A stretch of DNA of 64,000 bases. It comes from Aporophyla lueneburgensis (lineage: Eukaryota > Arthropoda > Insecta > Lepidoptera > Noctuidae). Positions within the stretch are counted from its first letter, which is position 1; every line of letters begins with the position of its first letter. The DNA lies in assembly GCA_932294355.1 (NCBI GenBank), contig OW028752.1:23047550-23111549 (forward strand). Reading direction: 5' to 3'. Shown piece after piece: positions 33,962 to 45,325 of the stretch. The translations under genes and the position numbers were made by a program. The notes beneath the pieces were generated by a model. The model saw nothing but the letters and a program-made list of their open reading frames with translations. It had not been told where the DNA came from and made no database searches.

Positions 33962-34424
33962 CTATACTATAATATTATAAAGCTGAAGAGTTTGTTTGTT
34001 TGATTGAACGCGCTAATCTCAAGAACTACTGGTCCGAATTGAAAAATTCTTATTGTGTTGAGTAGCCTATTTATCGAGGGAGGCTATACGCTATATAACA
34101 CCACGCTGCAACTAAGAGGAGCGGAGCAGTAATGAAAAATGTTGCAAAAACGTGGAAAATTTATTCCTTTTGAGAGTTTTTGTTGCGTGCGCTGCGTAAA
34201 CGGTTAAAGTAACGCAAAAATAATGTATGACGGAATTGTTCCTCTTAAAAAGTTCTAAAAAAAAGTCCGCGAGAGCATGTCTATATTTTAAGGTTGACTC
34301 ACTATAACTCAAAAGGAGCGAGCAGCAACGAAAAATGGACGAAAACTAGCAGGCAAATCGATGCGACGGGAAGGGTCAGGGGAGCAAAAATTTGACGCGG
34401 GCGAAATCGCGGGCAGAAGCTAGT
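33962..34424 (+). mobile_element. Helitron-like repeat, long form
   Basis: Complete copy from tactataatattataaagct to gggcagaagctagt, with the same extra middle segment as 19,422-19,926 (cgtgcgctgcgtaaacggtt). The two long copies in opposite orientation could be compared to date the subfamily. Confidence 0.7.
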
Positions 34425-34664
34425 TCATGATAAGTCTGTTTTTGACTATACAGATAAATAATTTTGAATTTATACCTACATAGGTTCAATAAAGTTATCT
34501 GTTCCAGCTATTTTAACGGTTGTTTTAAATGCCAAATTATTAAACAGTAGTTTTGATAAGATACCTACGAAGAAAGGTCTAGTAAAGGTCATAATACACA
34601 ACATTACGCCGTGTTTCCCCAAGAGTTGGACAAATATGTACCTATATAGTACACCGGACTGATG

Positions 34665-34960
34665 ACAATAAGCTCGCCTCATCATCACCATCAATTCAGC
34701 CGATTCATATCCAGTAGTGAACGATGGATGCTACAGCTGAACTGCCTCACCATATCTCCGCTACTTCAACCGGTTGTATGTTTCCCGCATTCAGTGAATT
34801 CCAGCTGCCTAATGCACATCAACCGATCACAAATCCAAACTCCGGGCTGCTATTGAGAAATTCCAGTTAGTACCTAAAACCCAATACCACTTTGCCCGAC
34901 CTGAGAATCGAACCCAGGACCTCGTGCTCAGCAGTAGCGCTTACAACCACTGGAAAAACG
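34665..34960 (-). repeat. tRNA-derived SINE, reversed
   Basis: A reversed B-box in gagaatcgaacccaggacct and a reversed A-box region in gcagtagcgcttacaaccac are followed by the body gttcattcg-type segment beginning catcatcaccatcaattcag. Confidence 0.55.
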
Positions 34961-35202
34961 AGACAGAAGCTCACAATAGTTTCCAAACAATAGTAGATTA
35001 TACTCCTGTATGCAGGAGGCAAAAAATGAGGAAAAATATTATCTTTCCGTTGTGTAATGGGTTCAAACAGATAAGCCATACCAATGAGATTAGCGCAAGT
35101 GGCTACTACTTATCTTACCTTAAATAACAATCACAGATGATAGGTTTTTTTTCTGGAATAAATCACACGTTACAAAAATGTAGATAAGACTGATGACCAC
35201 CC

Positions 35203-35420
35203 TTTTTTTTGGGGTGGGAAAACTGCAAATTACGTCTCCCGCTCTTGGGCGGAGTGGGAGGGCGTCAAAGACTTTTACTGACTAAAACCTACCCGTGTTC
35301 CTTCAGTTGGCCATGTGCCAGGGCCACGGTCTCTCTTTCGAACAAACTCGCGACCTTGGCAGGCATCGGTCCTAGCAGACCCCTTCAGCCCTGCTGGCAT
35401 CTCTTTGAGGCCCTGATGAC
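35203..35420 (-). mobile_element. R1-clade LINE 3' end
   Basis: Poly(A) as T run at about 35,203-35,210, then the hairpin (ctcccgctct..agtgggag), actgactaaaacctacccgt and gcatcggtcctagcagaccc. More diverged than the 61,269 copy. Confidence 0.7.
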
Positions 35421-35829
35421 CAGCCTTAGTTGACGTTGTCACGGACGTAATAAAATCGTGGTTAGATTTTTTTCGTAACGGATTTTCAACTCTAGGTGTT
35501 AAACCTAGCATTGAGAATTCAACAGATTGCATCCTAGCTTGTCGAAAGCGAACAGTGAGTTTTGCTGTTCGATTTTGAACTTTCGGTGCTAAGCAGTAAT
35601 TTGAAAATCCAATGCATGAAAGACTATCTGTGAATGTTGTCTTTTACAGGCTTATAAACACGATCATGTTGGACTTATTAAGTAGTAGGTTGCCAACATA
35701 AATATAGGTAGTACTATCAATATAAATTGGTTTGTAATTTAGTCAAAACTTAAAGAAAAACAAGAAAAAACCATCACAAAAATAATATTACAACATGAAT
35801 TTATTTATTCTGTTAATATTGATAGAGTT

Positions 35830-38800
35830 TTAAGCATAAATATAGACGTCGAAGTGTATCTTGTCTCCGCGGGCGCTCTTCATCCGAAGGTTGACGTAGT
35901 TGAACCCGAGGCCGCCCTGCGTCACGTTGGCGCTCGCAGTCGAGTGTGTCATGTCGAACGCCAGAATACCCTGCAAATAAAACAATGTTTGATCAAGTGG
36001 GCGATACGGAAATAAATATTGAGTCAAGACTGTCACTAGGCCATTATGGCACATAATGAACGAGGGTATGTAAGCAACACTGCACAGCAGCACGGTTTTA
36101 TGCTACACAACGGTGTGCATCTGAATGTATTTCATAGTATGGTTATGGATGTAATTAAATAGTCTCCCTATGATACTAAGTTTAGTATTATTAGTATATA
36201 TATAGTAGTAGTATAGTAGTATATATAGTATTGAGGTGTGACACTGGACCCCGCACTAGGATACCCTGTGTCGAAGGATCCCGTCTCTTTCGACATTATT
36301 CATACTAAATGTCTATAGACTGTCGCCAGATGGGTATCTGACTGCAAAAAATAAACCATAGTAAATCAAATAAATTGTACGATAATGGAGTCCAATTTTG
36401 ACCCTGTAGTCAAAAACGGGGTCCACTTATTTGGAACTTTGCAGAAACATTATGTAAAGACTACATTTAATCTAGTGAAATACCGATAACCTATGGTCTT
36501 GAATATGAATGTTTTATGATATCATAGGAAAACAAAAGTAACACATTCACAAATGACCGTAACGACATTATATAATTGGTAACTACATTTTATTATGTAA
36601 CAATGTGGAATGCGAAGAAAATATAAGATTCTACATTATGTTAAAGCTGCTACTTAATCATGTAACTTAATATCGATCAGACTCTGAATCATTTTTAAGA
36701 GGATTTTGCTAATTTATTGCTTTATACGTTAGTAAAATTTCTCTACTCAACAACGTAAGAGTGACAAGTGAAAGAACTCTCCACTTTGTCATAATTGCAC
36801 ATGTATTTTTTATTTAAATAATTTTTTTATTATATATTTCAGTGAAATTTATTCTACAAGTATTTATGTATGTATACTTTTATTTTGTATGTGTATATTC
36901 AAATTATAGTAGGTATTATTTTGAATTTATGTTTTCTCTTCTAGTACTACACACGTTGTCTACATGTATTTTTATCTTCTCTCTTATAGCAGGTATGCGG
37001 GAAGAGATTTCTTTAGAAATAAGCATAACCTTTATACGTAATATCTTTCTGTTCCTTTCGTCTTCTCTATACTATCTATACTTATAATATTATAAAGCTG
37101 AAGAGTTTGTTTGTTTGTTTGTTTGATTGAACGCGCTAATCTCAGGAAGTACTGGTCCCAATGGAAAAATTCTTTTGGTGTTGGATAGCCTATTTATCGA
37201 TAAAGGCTATAGGTTATATAACATCACGCTATTACTAAGAGGAGCGGAGCAGTAATGAAAAATGTTACAAAAACGGGGAAAATAGCATGGGTAGACGATT
37301 CGATGCGACGGGAAGGGTCGGGGGAACAAGAAATTTAACGCGGACGAAGTCGCGGGCAGAAGCTAGTGTGTTTATATGTTTGCATAAATGAAGCAAGGAT
37401 GTTTTTGATCTGTCAAAATAAAAGCCATTCCTTCGGTTTGTGTGTTACTAGTGATGGGCAGTGGATAAATACTCGGAGGATAAATACTCGAGTTTTTATC
37501 CGAAACGGATAAATACTCAATTTTTACTCATTTTTACTGAGTATTTACAAAATGATGGATAAATATATTTTTTGTGCATTGGATGATTCTTTTATAATAT
37601 TAATGAAGTGTACCGTTATTTGAACTTTCCGAAATACTATCTTTTTACATTATTTAGTTCTAACATCGATTGCTAGGGCTGCAATTGTGTCAGGAGTCTC
37701 ACTGTCTCAATAGAACATACTCTTAGATATTTTTTTAGAACCTTTCTTTAATGAGTGTGTATAGAATCGCCACATAAGTGAATGTTTCCGTGTCGAAATT
37801 CTAAAAGATATTATAAACGCGGTGAAGAAAAGTTTGGTGTTATTGGTGACCACGCTAGAAACGTAGTTAGTAAAAGATGTTGACCCTTTAAACTGTTCAT
37901 TATCATCATTTCAGCTGTAAGACGTCCACTGCTGGACTTAGGCCTCCCCCAATTTGGGGGGCTTTGCCATAATCGCCACGTTTGGCAGGCGGGTTGGCGA
38001 TCGCAGTAAAGTGGTAAAATGCATAGAGAACGCTGCTGCCCATTCTCTATTAAGTCCCTTAGTCGCCTTTTACGACACCCACGGGAAGAAATAAGGTGGT
38101 GTTATTCTTTACGTCCGGCACCACACGGTACACTTAAACTGTTAAGCACGCACTATTAATTTACTGGCTCATGGGTCCGAAATATATAGAGTTCAACAAT
38201 TTTATAAACTATGCAGATATAATAAAATCTATAAAAAAATCAAATGAACTGGTATTAAACCAGTCATTATAAAACAAACTAAATCGGGACAGAAGTTAAA
38301 GCTGCCGTGCTGCACAAGATGCCCTGCCGCTGATGCTCTACCTGATAAATACAAAAGCCGCTCTTTTAGTGTTAACAACAAAAGATACTATCATGTCAAA
38401 TGACACAAGCAGCTTTCATTGATGTTATTTTTGTGGGATTGCGTAGATCAATGCTTCTCTCTTTCAAATAGAGGCCAACAAGTACCCACCTAGTGTATAT
38501 CATCTTCTAGGATAAGAAATCTAATTTGAGGTTTATTTTGTCGAATTGAGTTTCTTGATAATAAAACCAAAAACCAAATTCTCTCAGCAATGGCAAAAAG
38601 AGGCGATTGCCTTTAATTTTTTCCGCCTATCTGCTTGACTCAGAAGCTTGCTGCTTGGCACGTGGTACGCAGGAATGAAGAAAATGTCGTAAGGTAACTT
38701 TTGAGTATGAATGTCGATGACTAAAAGAGTAGGGGGAGACCAAAAAAACGATGGCTGAACTGAGTGACACCCTTCCTATCCATATAAGGATAGGTAGGGT

Positions 38801-41800
38801 GTGGAGATGGCGACTAATAGCGAAGTGTGGAAGAAAGAGACAAGTTGCATCGATCCCAAATAAATTGGGATAAGGGCAGAAGAACGATGATAATGATGAT
38901 GATCTGTTTAATCCAAAGACTAAAGTTCGAGTTAAATCAAGACAAAAAACTGGATGCCATAGATTTTATAAATGGACTGTCGAAATGGTTTGTTAACGTG
39001 AAGGAAGTACTGCCAACATTCGCTGCATAAGGTCAGGAAAGGTTGTTAGTGAAAACCTTTTATTTGGAAGAACACTAACGAAATAAGCCCCTTAGCCGAG
39101 CGTGAGGGAGAGGCAATCTCTGCGCTCTAACGCCCCTAGCCACCGCAGGAGACTCCCCGGGCGTCGGTAGTCAATTGCGAGACTCCCGTCCATCGTAGGC
39201 ATGGGCTTTCCGGGGGCTAGTAATGGGTAGCTCGCTGCCCGGTAAGGATCAGGCTCGGAGATGTCAGCATTATTGATGCGTTGCAGATTTGTTCGAAAGC
39301 GTTACTGTGGCCCTGGCATAGGCAACTGAAGGAATACGAGTGAGTTTTAGTCAGTAAGAGTCTGACACGTCCTTCTCCTCCACCTAGAGTGGGAGACGTC
39401 GTTTGATGAATCCCACCCAAAAAAAAGCCTGGTGGAAAGATATATGTTTTTCGACAAAGTTAACTAAACTAGCAGTGGGTATTCTTTCAACACCGTATAC
39501 TTCTGTCGCAACAGAAAGGCTTTTAGACCGCACACAAATATTTACAGAAAAACATTGTGACGATAGAAAAAGCGGCAAAATTTGCATTTATTAAATATAA
39601 TTGGTTTATTTTGTATGATTGAAGTGATTATTTTCTGACGAAATCTATTCATAATTGAGTGAAATTATTGGAAATATAGTCTTTTTAACTGTTAAAGTAC
39701 GGTAAACAACTTCTTTTTTTTATTTCAATTAATTTCAACCCTTTTCTTTGTGGCGGGGCGCGTGAGGGAGTGGCAGTCTCTGCGCCCTCACGCCCCTAGC
39801 CGCCGCAGGAGGAGACGCCCCGGGCGTCGGGAGTCGATTGCGGACTCCCGGCTACCGTAGGCGCGAGCTTGCGGGTGGCGAGCAATGGGTAGCTCGCCGC
39901 CCGGTAAGGACCAGGCTCGGGTCGACGGCGCGCAGTGTTCCACGCGCGCCTCAAAGAGATGTCAGCAGCAGTGTAGGGGTCTACTAGGACCGATGCCTGC
40001 CGGGGTCGCGTGATTGTTCGAAAGAGATACCGTGACCCTGGCACATGGGCAACTGATGGAACACGGGTGGGTTTTAGTCAGTAAAAGTCTGACACGCCCT
40101 CCCGCTCCACCCAGAGCGGGAGAAGTCATTTGATGATTTCCCATCCTGAAAAAAAAAAAAAAACCCTTTTCTTTGTAAAATGAAAAAAATAATTTTGATA
40201 CGACAAAATGAAACTTGAGATGGTATTTATCCGCTGTTTTGGATAAATACTCAGTAAAAACGGATATTTATCGAGTATTTATCCATTTTGAGTATTTATC
40301 CGGATAAAATCCCAACACTATGTGTTACAAAATAACCCCTCTGTTGAGAAACTAGCCCCCAAATTGAATAAAAAGTTTGTTAAGTTAGCAAGTTTAGGAT
40401 TTGCAAGTACTCAAAGTCAAACTAAAGCATTTATTTCAATTAGACCAATTAAAGGCAATTTTGAATATCTAAGGAGTCGGTCAATTATAAAGATGAAGTT
40501 TGTTAGCTATGTCAAAGCGTTCTTAGTTATCCTCGAACCCAGAAAAGATACGCTGACTAGGTGCGGCATGATGAGAGAACACCCACAATATATTTGAAAA
40601 GTTTCAGATAGGAATGCTGTGGTCTGGAGTCCACTTTCAGATTTTGAAAATGGAAAAAAAATCACATGTTCTTTAGACCCAAGTCGACGGCGCGTTATGA
40701 TCCACGCGCGGCTCAAAGAGAGATCAACAATCAACATATTGAAGGGGCTGGGCCGATGCCTGCCAGGGTCGCGGATTTGTTAGAAAGAGTTGCCTGGCAC
40801 AGGCAACTGAAGGAACACGGGTGGGTTTTAGTCAGTAAAAGTCTGACACGTCCTCCCGCTCCGCCCAGAGCGGGAGAAGTCATTTGATAATTTCCCACCC
40901 AAAAAAAGGGTTGTGAAATAAGTATTTATATGGTTGTTAACTGTCTCCTTGGAAAACAAAGTAATTCATTGCGTAACAAATAAACATATCATTCTTTGAA
41001 ACTACAGGAAAATTATTGAAATGTTTCTGTGAATTCTCGGCTTTTGGGGATTTCCTCGGCGATGACGTGACGGCGGTCGAGAACTCATACTTACAAAATA
41101 AAAAAATAATCCTTAACTGCATTCCAGTACAGTGACTTTGCTCTCCTCATGTTTTCAATAAGTTTTCCTTTTACTTTACGTCAATTTTTTTATGTTTACT
41201 GTTTTACGTACTACTTGTTCAGATAAACCAAAGATTACACATAATAAAGATATTTGCAGATACCCTTCGAAAGATGTATCCATGGACAATAAATTCATTT
41301 GTTTTTTTTTCTAATTGTTTCATAATACTGTGTCAATGTGTACCTTATACGAGTATCAGGTATTATAAGTCCGAAAGTGGCACCAATAACTGAAAAGTTG
41401 TGTGGGAATCCTCATTTCTCTGAATGAGGAAACGGTTGTGAGGAGAGTATCAAGTATGAATGTCGATGGCTATAAGAGTAGCGGGAGACCAAAGAAACGA
41501 TGGATGGACTGTGTGAATTATGATATGGATAGAAACGGAGTGACTACTGCGATGATCACTAATAGAGAAGTGTGGAAGAAAAAGACATGTTGCGCCGACC
41601 CCAAATAAATTGGGATAAGGGCTGAAGAATAATGTAATGGTGATGATACAAAATTAAAGAACAAAGATTGCAGACACTGATATTGATTCCGGTCTTGTTC
41701 TTGATCTTGTTGATGGCTAATTACCGGTATGTAATTAACTTATGGATTGTTGATAAGTTACTACTTCATTTAGTGATACAATAAAGGTGCTGTTTGGGAA

Positions 41801-42811
41801 CCAGTATTTTTAATATCTGGACCTGTTTTTGAAGTACATTACTACAGTAAACAAACAATTATGATAAAGAATTACCGCTGTATTAAATCATTGCCATGAT
41901 TCTTTTTTTATTGGAAAGGGTATATACTACAAAGGTGGTCCCATATAAATTTGGAAAACGAACGCTAAGGGTTGAAAAACAGGGGATGTTTGATTGTTCA
42001 CTCACTGATTGTAATGTTTAACTACGCATAACTTTATACAGAGTAGTCCTATTTTGATATTTTTTTATTGGATAGGGTATACCTTGCCAAGTATTATTAG
42101 TGCATTAAAGCTACAAAAAATGATAAAATAAAAACATTTTAACAAAAAATTAAACCGCCGAAAAAACTGAAAAGCAAACAATAATAAACCTTAAAACTTT
42201 GAGTCGGCGCTGAGAAATCAATGAACAAAGATCACTCAAAGCGCCGACTCATCATTTTAAGGTTTATTATTTTTTGCTTTTCAGTTTTTTGTTTCGTACA
42301 TTTTTGATATAGATACACAACACGTAGGTGAAGTTTTGCCAACTAATTTATTTTGACCCTGTATATTATACTATTATAATACTAAATAGTATGTAAGTAT
42401 TACTGAAACACTCATATACACTCAGTAAATAAATTGGAAAATAAAAAAGTAGAATATTCCATTTAAGTTAGTAACTAAACAATTTGCCTAGTCTTTTCCC
42501 AACTAATTTGGAGTTGGTTTCCAACCTTAATGGAGCAACTGCCTGTCTGACCTCCACAACCCATTTGCTGGATAACAGCTGTACCTATAAGTAATTTCCA
42601 AAAATCTCACCTGAATAGCACGTCCCGCATTAGAAGGTACAGCCGGTAACGCGTAGTACAAATTCTCTACCCTCTTTCTGAAAACCTTGGAACTGTACTC
42701 GGCACTATGATGGTACATCAACGGCCTTAACACATTAGTACCCATGAAAGTATGGTCACACTCCACAAAAACCACAGCGGCCAGCAAAAAGGCTAGAGCA
42801 CAAATCTTCAT
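35830..42811 (-). CDS. MBF2-family small secreted protein, gene 1
   Basis: Two exons, 42,811-42,611 (67 codons) and 35,970-35,830 (46 codons plus stop), join in phase 0 with GT-AG borders to give 113 aa. Exon 1 begins with a signal peptide (MKICALAFLLAAVVFVEC) followed by DHTFMGTNVLRPL. Exon 2 reads GILAFDMTHSTASANVTQGG then LGFNYVNLRMKS and ends DVYIYA. This is the family annotated as 'transcription activator MBF2' or 'probable salivary secreted peptide'; Bombyx MBF2 was described as a bridging coactivator, but the clear signal peptide here argues for secretion. Its role is unknown. The 6.6 kb intron contains a complete hAT insertion, LINE fragments and a hairpin. A TATA box and initiator precede the gene (42,891-42,927). 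A tandem paralogue follows at 55.6-57.3 kb. Confidence 0.88.
36182..36234. repeat. (TAG/TA)n low-complexity tract
   Basis: Irregular repeats of tatagtag and tatata. The surrounding 35,974-37,075 intron sequence is AT-rich with nothing else recognised. Confidence 0.5.
37076..37367 (+). mobile_element. Helitron-like repeat, short form
   Basis: From tacttataatattataaagc with a (TTTG)n run to gcgggcagaagctagt. Complete by the ends of the family, and close in sequence to 42,953-43,233 (shared gtagacgattcg/gtaggcgattcg and ggggaacaagaaatttaacg). Confidence 0.7.
37896..38128 (-). repeat. cgccacgcttggcagg retroposed repeat, nested in the hAT
   Basis: From tcatcatttcagctgtaaga to ccggcaccacacggta. 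Same length and order as the copies at 60,128 and 62,913. Confidence 0.65.
38640..38905 (+). mobile_element. RTE LINE 3' tail nested in the hAT
   Basis: Translates in broken frames as HVVRRNEENVVR, MNVDD and RGRPKKRWLN, ends with catcgatcccaaataaattggg and a (GAT)n tail near 38,890. Confidence 0.65.
39090..39427 (+). mobile_element. R1-clade LINE 3' end nested in the hAT (copy A)
   Basis: Begins gagcgtgagggagaggca, follows the family order (ccgggcgtcgg, gggtagctcgctgcccggta, gtgagttttagtcagtaaga) and ends in a short A run at 39,419-39,427. Diverged hairpin. It interrupts the transposase just before WWKD. Confidence 0.7.
39424..39591 (+). pseudogene. hAT transposase C-terminal remnant (dimerisation domain)
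   Basis: Encodes WWKD then TKLTKLAVGILSTPYTSVA, TERLLDRTQIFTEK and a stop after KICIY. The order tryptophan, LA..L..P.TSV..ER..S/D, then an F/I..KR-like helix is the hAT C-terminal dimerisation domain. The rest of the gene is decayed or displaced; a 48-codon stretch upstream (38,887-39,027, FELNQDKKLDAIDFINGLSK) may also belong to it. Confidence 0.7.
39752..40161 (+). mobile_element. R1-clade LINE 3' end nested in the hAT (copy B)
   Basis: About 410 bp ending in a poly(A) of 14. It is flanked by CCCTTTTCTTTGT on both sides (39,739-39,751; 40,164-40,176), a clear target duplication. Nearly identical to the 61,269 copy, so it is one of the younger insertions here. Confidence 0.85.
40329..40671. 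other. Intron of MBF2 gene 1: unassigned 91-codon frame
   Basis: A plus-strand frame of 91 codons (40,322-40,597) crosses the hAT target duplication, so it is not a real gene. Nothing else is recognised. Confidence 0.3.
40672..40907 (+). mobile_element. R1-clade LINE 3' end
   Basis: From cccaagtcgacggcgcgtta to the A run at 40,901, with hairpin ctcccgctccgcccagagcg.. at about 40,853-40,876. It has internal deletions relative to 61,269. Confidence 0.7.
41365..41640 (+). mobile_element. RTE LINE 3' tail (C-terminal coding)
   Basis: Broken frames read VAPITEKLCGN, then EETVVRRVSSMNVDGYKSSG, RPKKRWMDCV and EVWKKKTCCADPK before a stop at 41,606. The CCADP ending is typical of RTE-type insect LINEs. 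The tail ends near ggtgatgat. Confidence 0.75.
42161..42290. repeat. Long hairpin with about 52-bp arms in MBF2 gene 1 intron
   Basis: Left arm aaaaaactgaaaagcaaaca..gagtcggcgct pairs with agcgccgactc..ttttgcttttcagttttt with few mismatches; the loop is about 27 nt. The size of the stem resembles the paired hairpin repeats at 30.0 and 32.5 kb, though the sequence differs. It is inside a transcribed intron. Confidence 0.7.
42487..42590 (+). repeat. tgttggggtcggcttcc-family repeat next to a splice donor
   Basis: Begins tagtcttttcccaactaatt and has tgacctccacaacccatt and gctggataac. It ends about 20 bp from the exon 1 donor of MBF2-family gene 1. Confidence 0.5.
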
Positions 42812-42890
42812 TTTAATAAAAAAGAAAAAATACGGTTTTGAATTTCGAATCAGACGTCAGAACGACTCGATGGACCTAACGTGAATGAAT

Positions 42891-42927
42891 ACTGAAGTTG
42901 TGTTTAAGTATGTTTCTACCTTTTATC
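42891..42927 (-). promoter_or_regulatory. Core promoter of MBF2-family gene 1
   Basis: On the minus strand GATAAAAGG (42,927-42,919) lies about 32 nt before TCAGT (42,895-42,891), the arthropod initiator, and the ATG follows 82 nt later. Spacing fits a TATA-initiator promoter. Confidence 0.6.
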
Positions 42928-42952
42928 TCTGCATGATAAACTGGGTGTCATC

Positions 42953-43233
42953 TATACTATATTATTATAAAGCTGAAGAGTTTGTTTGTTTGTTTGATTG
43001 AACGCACTAATCTCAAGAACTACTGGTCCGAATTGAAAAAATCTTTTTGTGTTGAGTAGCCTATTTATTGCGAAAGGCTATTAGCTATATAACATTACGC
43101 TAAAACTAAGAGGAGCGGAGCAGTAATGAAAAATGTTGCAAAAACGGGGAAAATCGCACGGGTAGGCGATTCGACGCGACGGGAAGTGTCGGGGAACAAG
43201 AAATTTAACGCGGACGAAGTCGCGGGCAAAGCT
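42953..43233 (+). mobile_element. Helitron-like repeat, short form
   Basis: From tactatattattataaagct to gggcaaagctagt. It starts 26 bp upstream of the TATA box of MBF2-family gene 1. Confidence 0.7.
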
Positions 43234-43833
43234 AGTAGTATGATAATATTTGTAGTTAATTATAATTTCTTATACTTAACTTATATTTATAATTTCGGTC
43301 TAGTTATCGCAAGCATGGTCGTGACCGCGAATTTTGATTTGAATTGTTTACTTTGAATTATCGTCGTTGTTTTGTTCCAGGAAAATGTACTTAATGATTA
43401 AATTATAGGCTCGATCGAATGTTAAGCTGCGTTTACCGAGGAAGGTCTATAGACGGGTGCCTATCCATTACAGATCTTCCAGACATTGCCTTGTATTGTT
43501 AGACTCACATGAAATTCTAATAATATAATGTTTTTTTTTTTTTTCACGATGGGAAATCATCAAATGACTTCTCCCACTCTGGGCGGAGCGGGAGGGCGTG
43601 TCAGACTTTTACTGACTAAAACCCACCCGTGTTCCATCAGTTGCCCATGTGCCAGGGTCACGGTATCTCTTTCGAACAATCACGCGACCCCGGCAGGCAT
43701 CGGTCCTAGTAGACCCCTTCACTGCTGCTGACATCTCTTTGAGGCGCGCGTGGAACTCTACGCGCCGTCGACCCGAGCTTGGTCCTTACCGGGCGGCGAG
43801 CTACCCATTGCCCGCCACCCGCAAGCTCGCGCC

Positions 43834-44340
43834 TACGGTGGCCGGGAGTCCGCAATCGACTCCCGACGCCCGGGGCGTCTCCTCCTGCGGCGGCTAGGGA
43901 CGCGAGGGCGCAGAGACTGCCACTCCCCCACGCGCCCCGCCTCCTCCTTCACGAGCATTACTGCTTCGCAGAAGGAGGTGACGGCTTCCCATTCCCTCTC
44001 GCTCCGTACCATGGCTCGCACCAGGGCCGGACGCGAGAGGTCGCCGCCGCCGATCGTCTCCACGAGGACACGGTGGTGCTCCGCCCAGGCAGGGCACACC
44101 TCCACCGTATGCTCCACCGTGTCCTCCAGACGATCCTCGCAATGGAAACACCCGGACGTATCCTCCCGCTTTATTCTGAACAGGAACCCACCGAAGCACC
44201 CATGCCCGGTGAGAACCTGCGTCAGGCGGAAGGTGAGGACGCCGTAACGCCTCTCTATCCACTCCTCAAAGAGGGGACTTACCGCCGCAATTGTGGCGTG
44301 CCCAGCACTGGGTTGCGACAATTGTACCCGCCATGTCGCC
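43834..44340 (-). pseudogene. R1-clade LINE zinc knuckle and C-terminus
   Basis: Continues the reverse transcriptase after the frameshift: LMATWRVQLSQPSAGHATIA, YGVLTFRLTQVLTGHGCFGG, then the CCHC knuckle (CFHC, EDTVEHTVEVC) and AWAEHHRVL. The C-terminal basic stretch is PSRRRRRRPGRR. Confidence 0.8.
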
Positions 44341-45325
44341 ATGAGATCACACCGGAGCTCTGTCCGCCGTGCCGCGATTTGTCGCCCCGGCGTTTCGCCT
44401 CCTCGCGCCACTCCCACATGTGGGCGAGGACCTTTGCCTTCAGATCCCATGGCGGCACTCCGGCAAGGAGGCTCGCCGCCTCGCAGGAGACCGTGCGGTA
44501 TCCCCGGATTAACCGGATGGCCATGACCCTCTGGGCCGCACTCAACCAGCGCGCTGGGCGCAGCCTCAATGAGGGCGCCCACACCGGTGCCCCGTAGAGG
44601 GCCATGGACCACACGACCCCCGTGTAGAGCCTCCGGCAGGAGGCGTTTGGACCCCCCAGATTGGGCAGGAGCCGCTTTAAGGCAGCCCCAGCCCGCTCCA
44701 GTCTAGGAGCCAAACGTCGGAAGTGCTCGACGAAGTTCCACCGGCTGTCGAGGACAAGTCCCAGGTACTTCATCGTTGACTCGACGCCGATGTGAACCCC
44801 TCCCACCGTGAGTTGGGAACCCGCAGGTGGCGCGTTCCGAGGACCATGAAAACCCATGGCCTCGGACTTGTGCAATGCCACCTCGAGTCTCAGTTGCCGG
44901 ATCCTATCGACGATTGTCGCAACCCCGCGTGTCATCAGTTCGGCCGCCGCCTCGTGCGACCTCCCCTGCGCCAAGACCAGCGTGTCGTCAGCGTAGCAAA
45001 CTACGCTGACGCCGCTAGGGAGGTCGGCGCGCAGCACCCAGTCGTAACCGATGTCCCACAGATGCGGCCCCAAGACCGATCCCTGTGGGACACCGCACGA
45101 CATCTCTCGCCGGTTCCAGTCTCCCTGGTGACCGGGGTAGATGACGGCTCTATCCGTCAAGTAAGCCTCGACCACGCGACAGAGGTAGGTTGGCATCCGG
45201 TGATACTGGAGTGCCTCCCTAATGCAACTCCAGGGCAGGGTATTAAAGGCGTTGGCGATGTCTAGAGACACCGCCAAGACGACCCCACCCCGGGCCACTG
45301 CATCCCCCGTCGTGAGGGCTCGCAA
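44279..45325 (-). pseudogene. R1-clade reverse transcriptase, truncated
   Basis: Reverse transcriptase of a non-LTR retrotransposon. Motif A is LAVSLDIANAFNTLPW, motif B is GVPQGSVLGPHLW and motif C is CYADDTLVLAQ, followed by the thumb (MKYLGLVLDSRWNFVEHFRR). The endonuclease and ORF1 are missing through 5' truncation. Near 44,300-44,330 the frame shifts: this frame ends QLRR, while the neighbouring frame carries the continuation. YADDT is the form usual in the R1/LOA group. Confidence 0.85.

Larger units (their letters stand above)
37449..40320 (+). mobile_element. hAT transposon with 8-bp target duplication and nested insertions
   Basis: The ends are TAGTGATGGGCAGTGG on the left and, reversed, TAGTGTTGGGATTTTATC on the right, both followed inward by repeated ggataaatactc words, a typical hAT subterminal array. 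TGTGTTAC flanks both sides (37,441-37,448; 40,321-40,328). Inside are a C-terminal transposase remnant (39,424-39,591), a cgccacgcttggcagg repeat, an RTE tail and two R1 tails. It lies in the intron of MBF2-family gene 1. Confidence 0.88.

Noticed and set aside
40322..40597. 91-codon plus frame
   Set aside because: Starts inside the target duplication of a transposon and has no family resemblance; judged chance.
43779..44597. 272-codon plus-strand frame with basic, Pro/Arg-rich composition
   Set aside because: It is the antisense of the R1-clade LINE coding region; GC-rich reverse transcriptase genes often leave long open antisense frames.
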